Shown here: piece after piece, positions 59,939 through 64,000 of the stretch
How positions within the stretch are numbered: position 1 is the first letter of the stretch
Layout: the number at the start of each line of letters is the position of its first letter
NCBI GenBank assembly: GCA_020746105.1
Contig: CM036617.1
Span: forward strand, 146,463,578-146,527,577
Length of the DNA: 64,000 nt
Direction: 5' to 3'
Source of the DNA: Trogon surrucura
Taxonomy: Eukaryota; Chordata; Aves; Trogoniformes; Trogonidae
The notes under the pieces: generated by a model
What the model was told of the DNA's origin: nothing
What the model saw: only the letters and a program-made list of their open reading frames with translations
The model's database searches: none
Translations under genes and position numbers: made by a program

Positions 59939-59955
59939 TTTTTTTTTTTTTTTTT
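59939..59955. repeat. Poly-T run (17 T)
   Basis: This is a homopolymer preceded by GGTTGTGGTTG-type words. It is simple sequence. Confidence 0.9.
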
Positions 59956-62024
59956 AATATAGAACTCTTTAGTGGCAGCACTATCAGTATTTGGCTATTC
60001 TTTTTGCAGGGATGTCAATGATTTAGCTTGTCTTCTTGTAATTTTTGCTTCATTATTGTTTTTAGACAATAATGTGGGAAAAACATTCTCAACAACAAAA
60101 CCCATAGTCTTTCATTCTTGGCCTGAAGTACGTGTACTACACAAGAATCTATTAACAAATTGTGTAGATACATAAGGATCACATATTGCCAGTGTTTGAG
60201 AATGATACTTGGAGTTTATAAGCTTGTTTCATGAAACTCAGTGGAACCTGGATCAGTCCTTAAATATGCTTGATGGTCTCATTCATGAGGAAATTGTTTA
60301 ACCATGCTAGCATGATTCCTCTCCTCTTTCTTTCTGCCTGTCTTTCTTTCTTCTGCTCCTCTAGCTTTTCAGAGGGCCAAATGCTTGCTTCACTAGATTG
60401 CAGAGAGGATTCATTGTGTCTAAGAGTGTTTGAAATTGAACATGGGCGTATGTTTTTGCTTAGGCATTCAGAGCCTCTGGTTGCATTTTCTGGCTAAACA
60501 ATTTAGGAAAGCACATGTTTTAATAACACTTTTCAGTTGGACTTGTATTCCAAAGACACTTTAACAATTCTGAGAATTGTATTTGATAGCTGCTTGCAGA
60601 AGCCTGTATTGCTGATGGAGGGAATTCCTTATTTAAAAACCAATATGCTAGTTCATATCTTCTTCAGCTCATCAAGGGATGAATCATTAACTTTCTCATC
60701 TCTCCCTGGCCACTTGGATTATGTATAAAGATATACTGCTTTATACTACTGGAGCCCATGATTCCTGCTGCAGGCAGCTTTGAGGCTTAAATAGGCAGAG
60801 AAGAGAGAGAGAGATACCAGACAGAAGTGCTGGAAGCTATCACTTGTGGAATGGGAGAATGGAAGCCTAACAATTATCTCTTTTTCATTGACAAAAAAGC
60901 TCATCCTCTACTATTTTGAAATTATTCAGCAGCTCTTGCTGAGACATGTCCTCAGCTTCTGCCTGTATCCTCTACAGTACCACAAGTGAAAGAATGTACT
61001 TTATTGATGTGATCTTGGCCACACAATCTTGTGTGACTTTGGGACTGCAACTCGGTCCCCGACAATGGGAACTCCAACACAAAAAAGTTTTTGGAAGTTT
61101 TGTTTATTCCAGGAAAGTGTTACCTTGTCACACTGGCAGTACCAACTCTCAAGAGCTTTAGACGTTGGAAAAACATTTCTCTAGCTTCTATTTTCCAGGG
61201 CTGCTGCTACAAAAAAAAAAAGAATAAAGGGTGGGAGGAGGAAGAAAAGGAGAAAGTATGTTGAGGACATGGTTTAGGTACGGAAGAAGAAGAGGGAGGG
61301 AAAAAGCTTGTAGGAGAGGAGAAAACAAAACGTAAATGTGGAAGTCAAAGACATGGACAAAATGACTTCAAGTAGAGAGAGAAAGATTTGACCTCTGAAC
61401 AATGTGGTAACATGTTATCAGCTCATGAGAAGCTCGCTACAGCAGGGAGCTGTGACCAGAACAGAAACAGATCAGTCCCCCTCAGGAACAGCGCATCTGG
61501 CTGTTCACATAACAGAATTGTCTTTATGTACTTAGTGCCATTTCTGGTAGTTACTCACTCCATGCTAGTATGTTCAGGACAAAACCTCTAAATGCTGTGT
61601 AGATGTATGAGAAAAAGCAGGTTTTGCTTCAAACACAGTTCAATGTCTAAAGCTCCAGAAGCATGATTAAGTTGCAACTGTCTAACACGTTGCCACGATG
61701 GCTCCCTGCATACACGCTCTCGGGCATCGTAATGTAAACTTGTGTTCTTAAACCCACTTCACTGAGGTTTAAGTTAGTGCATTTTAACTTGCATGTGCTG
61801 TGGTTTAAAACTATGCAAATTACTACTTTGGCTCAGCTAACACGTGGTACTCATTAGGCTGTGGCAATTTGATTATGCATCTGAGCCCAAGACAAGAGAC
61901 AACATATGGCAGCAGACATAACTGAGGGTATTTCGGGAAAACCAAGGGACAATGTAGGTCAGCACAGTAGACGGTGGTCTCAGCACTCTGTGAGTTTAAC
62001 CACTGACAAGTTTTTCCAGATTTC

Positions 62025-62575
62025 ACGGGGAAGGAATGTTTTAAGAAGAAGTTTGAAAAAGAACACTGAAATGACTTTCATCTATGACTGTGACCGTTTT
62101 GTTTTGAAGGCTGTGAGGACAACCAATAGGACAAACCAGGAAAGCATTCATTTGAAATTTTAATAGGGCAGAAAGGGTTGAGCAACACGTTAATGAAGAA
62201 GAGCTGATGGGAAGTGTGAGTGAGATCAGCTGTAAGCTTTGTTTAGAATAACAACAAGTAGTTTTCTGTTTGATGTAATAAGGGAAGGATGTCAACAGAA
62301 GAAAATGAAAAAAAGGGAGTGAAATAGTTAAAAGAAACAGGCTAGAAAATAATTTTTGCCAGGCATATTCTTAATGGACATGAGGATGATTGCTTTTGTC
62401 AAGGCCAGAGAAAAGAATGTTGCAGTAATCAAGATGTGCTGTGATTAGTGGATGGAAAGAGCTATATATTAGAGCTATTTTGCAGAAAGAATCTGCTAGA
62501 TGGAGACATGGCCTGAAGGGGTGGTTGTAGAGAGAGATTCAGCTCTAGGATGAAACCTTCTAATAAAAGCTTAAG
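62025..62575 (-). mobile_element. L2-like LINE C-terminal relic, minus strand
   Basis: On the minus strand the segment around 62451-62399 reads as LITAHLDYCNILFSGLDK across frameshifts, a worn form of the SRLDYCNxLLxGL motif found after the reverse transcriptase domain in L2 and related LINEs. Upstream on that strand (62527-62468), PLQAMSPSSRFFLQNSSNI matches the preceding HIxxVxKxCxFxLxNIxxI segment, and downstream (62290-62210) YYIKQKTTCCYSKQSLQ fits the RIxFKLLxxxxKAL segment. The order and spacing are right for one continuous piece. Stops and frameshifts abound. It lies 3.4 kb from the plus-strand RT relic but in opposite orientation, so it is a separate insertion or has been inverted. 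Confidence 0.6.
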
Positions 62576-64000
62576 TTTACAGGTAAAATAGGGGTTTATA
62601 TTTATGCTGACTGTACTAACAATGCTAATAAATCTTAGTTTAATATGCAACAGGTATTTTTTCCTGCTCAAACTGGAGTTTTGCCCCTGAGGTTTACAAA
62701 AAATAGAGCATGTGAAGGTTTATTTCTTTATTTTTACCTTGCTTCCTTTGTCTTTCTATAAACATCTGTTTCTCCTTTTATCATGAATTATGAGGCATTT
62801 TTCTTTGTAGCTGCTCCTTTAATTTGATATCAGTGATCTTGTGTTAACCATGTGATGTGCACTGCCATGCTAACTACCTTAAGCGTAACCCTCTTAGCCT
62901 GGGTGAGCTCAGGGTCACCCTTAGGTAGGTGTAACATACACAAGAGCTTCGGACTCATGCTTGAAGGCCATCTCCTCCCATCAAGCTGCTGTGTCGCTGG
63001 TCTGGCAGGGTACCAAAGGGCATGCTCTGTGCATGCCACGTACCGGTTGCTGCATGATAAATGCCATCAGAGCCTGGTAATTACAGGCACACACAGCCCG
63101 TGTGCTGCGCTTACGACTTACCAGTCACCCCCAAATTGTAACTTGCCTGTGTCAGCTTTTAAAATAGCAGTACACTGATTCTTCCAGGTGAGAGCGTGGG
63201 CCTGGGGTGGAGAGGTTTGGCGAGGAAGAAGCGTGAGACAGAAAGGAAAGTGAAGTGGATGGAGGGAGCTGTAGAAGTGACAGGAAGAGTGAAGAGGCAT
63301 GGGGACAGGTAAGAATTTGAGTGAGGCACCAGTTTGTAGTGACAGGAGACGGGCTCAGGTAGGGAAGCCCCGTTGAAGACATGCCTCAGACAGCTCCCAG
63401 ATGAGAGAAAAGGAAACTGACGCATTTTTAAAGAGACAGACTTCTGTAATAAAATAATGTAGGGCCCTGATGAAACTGGCAAGAGAGGGATCTACAAGCT
63501 GTGCCAGGACTGGGACAGCAAACCGTGCTGTTGTGGTTTCACAGCTCTTGAGATCCATAGCCAAAAGTCAGCTACGTGGAGATTTTTGATACAGCTGTCA
63601 GCTCTCTCAAGTTCTTCATTGCAGATATGCACTAGATGCTTTTGCAAATCTGTCTTGATTTCATTTATAGCTCTTTGGAAGAAATTGTATGGGGAGGCTC
63701 ACACAGTGTGCAGAGACCAAATATGAGTCCTGGTCCCCTTCCTGCGAAGCTCACCAACACTCGCAAGCACAAGCCATGACTTTCTGTTTGTTTCTTTAGT
63801 CACATATGAAGAGGGTGTGATCAAACATTCAAACCATAACCTTCCCTGACTCCAGCAGCTAGAAACATGCAGAAATCATTCATAGCGGGGCAGTTTGAGC
63901 AGAATCGGTTTTAAATAGTGCTGTTGACAACCTCCTCTTCCTAGAAGTGGAATAAAAGCATCAGTGTGGCCAGAGCAAGGACTAATTTCACCTCAAACGT
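62576..64000. other. Unique DNA with purine-rich stretch, no gene seen
   Basis: A purine-rich segment at about 63180-63360 produces long open frames on the minus strand (63118-63564) through low stop-codon frequency, with no domain. A perfect 7-bp hairpin, GGCATGC (63019-63025) with GCATGCC (63031-63037), lies between a GGTACC site and a GTACC word. No gene is visible at the window end. Confidence 0.45.

Larger units (their letters stand above)
58611..62024. other. Unique AT-leaning DNA, no gene seen
   Basis: It contains a possible tRNA-derived SINE at 59205-59290 and a T17 run at 59939-59955. A purine-rich tract with an A11 run lies at 61209-61330. Open frames (60-85 codons) show no domain. 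Confidence 0.45.

Noticed and set aside
1..64000. Endogenous retrovirus or other viral insertion
   Set aside because: No LTR pair, primer-binding site, or gag/pol/env-like frame was seen. The only reverse transcriptase motifs are of non-LTR type.

Overview
The window looks like bird nuclear DNA. It is AT-leaning, has no compact gene structure, and carries CR1 LINE 3' ends with the avian signature: a C-terminal ORF2 tail, then the CR1 3' UTR core, then short ATTCTATG-like terminal repeats (1402-1835 and 6401-6736). I found no gene that I can name. There is no convincing multi-exon coding structure, no rRNA or tRNA gene, no CRISPR array, no viral insertion and no prokaryotic feature. The window is best read as intergenic DNA (a gene desert) or the inside of a very large intron. 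The reading frames of 60-170 codons have the lengths expected by chance in 64 kb read in six frames.

Layout: 1-7 kb is the repeat-dense end. It holds a head-to-head pair of CR1 fragments, two MIR-type SINE copies in the same orientation, an old CR1 on the minus strand, and the cleanest CR1 copy (6401-6736). From 7 to 31 kb the sequence is mostly unique and AT-rich, with homopolymer runs, AT microsatellites, a 16-bp perfect inverted repeat (14190-14279) and a moderately GC-rich patch (about 15.0-15.5 kb). A long, heavily decayed CR1 ORF2 relic lies at 31.8-33.7 kb. From 34 to 52 kb there is mostly unique sequence, with a protein-like reading frame flanked by possible splice sites (40061-40327), a G-rich/C-rich tract (43.2 kb), a strong short hairpin (44825-44871) and a GC- and CpG-enriched patch (48.9-49.4 kb). 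From 52 to 64 kb there is a second long decayed CR1 relic (52.4-54.3 kb), then remnants of non-CR1, L2-like LINEs: reverse transcriptase boxes on the plus strand at about 58.0-58.6 kb and a C-terminal region on the minus strand at 62.0-62.6 kb. A possible tRNA-derived SINE lies at 59.2 kb.

There is no gene system to assemble. The main story is the age layering of transposons: one or two fairly young CR1 copies over a background of very old CR1, MIR and L2-like fragments. That implies slow sequence turnover and long-term neutral or regulatory retention. I found no clear novel biological system. The most checkable leads are the 44.8-kb hairpin, the 40.1-kb candidate exon and the CpG-enriched patch near 49 kb. 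All family calls rest on recognising consensus features by eye, because no database search was possible.
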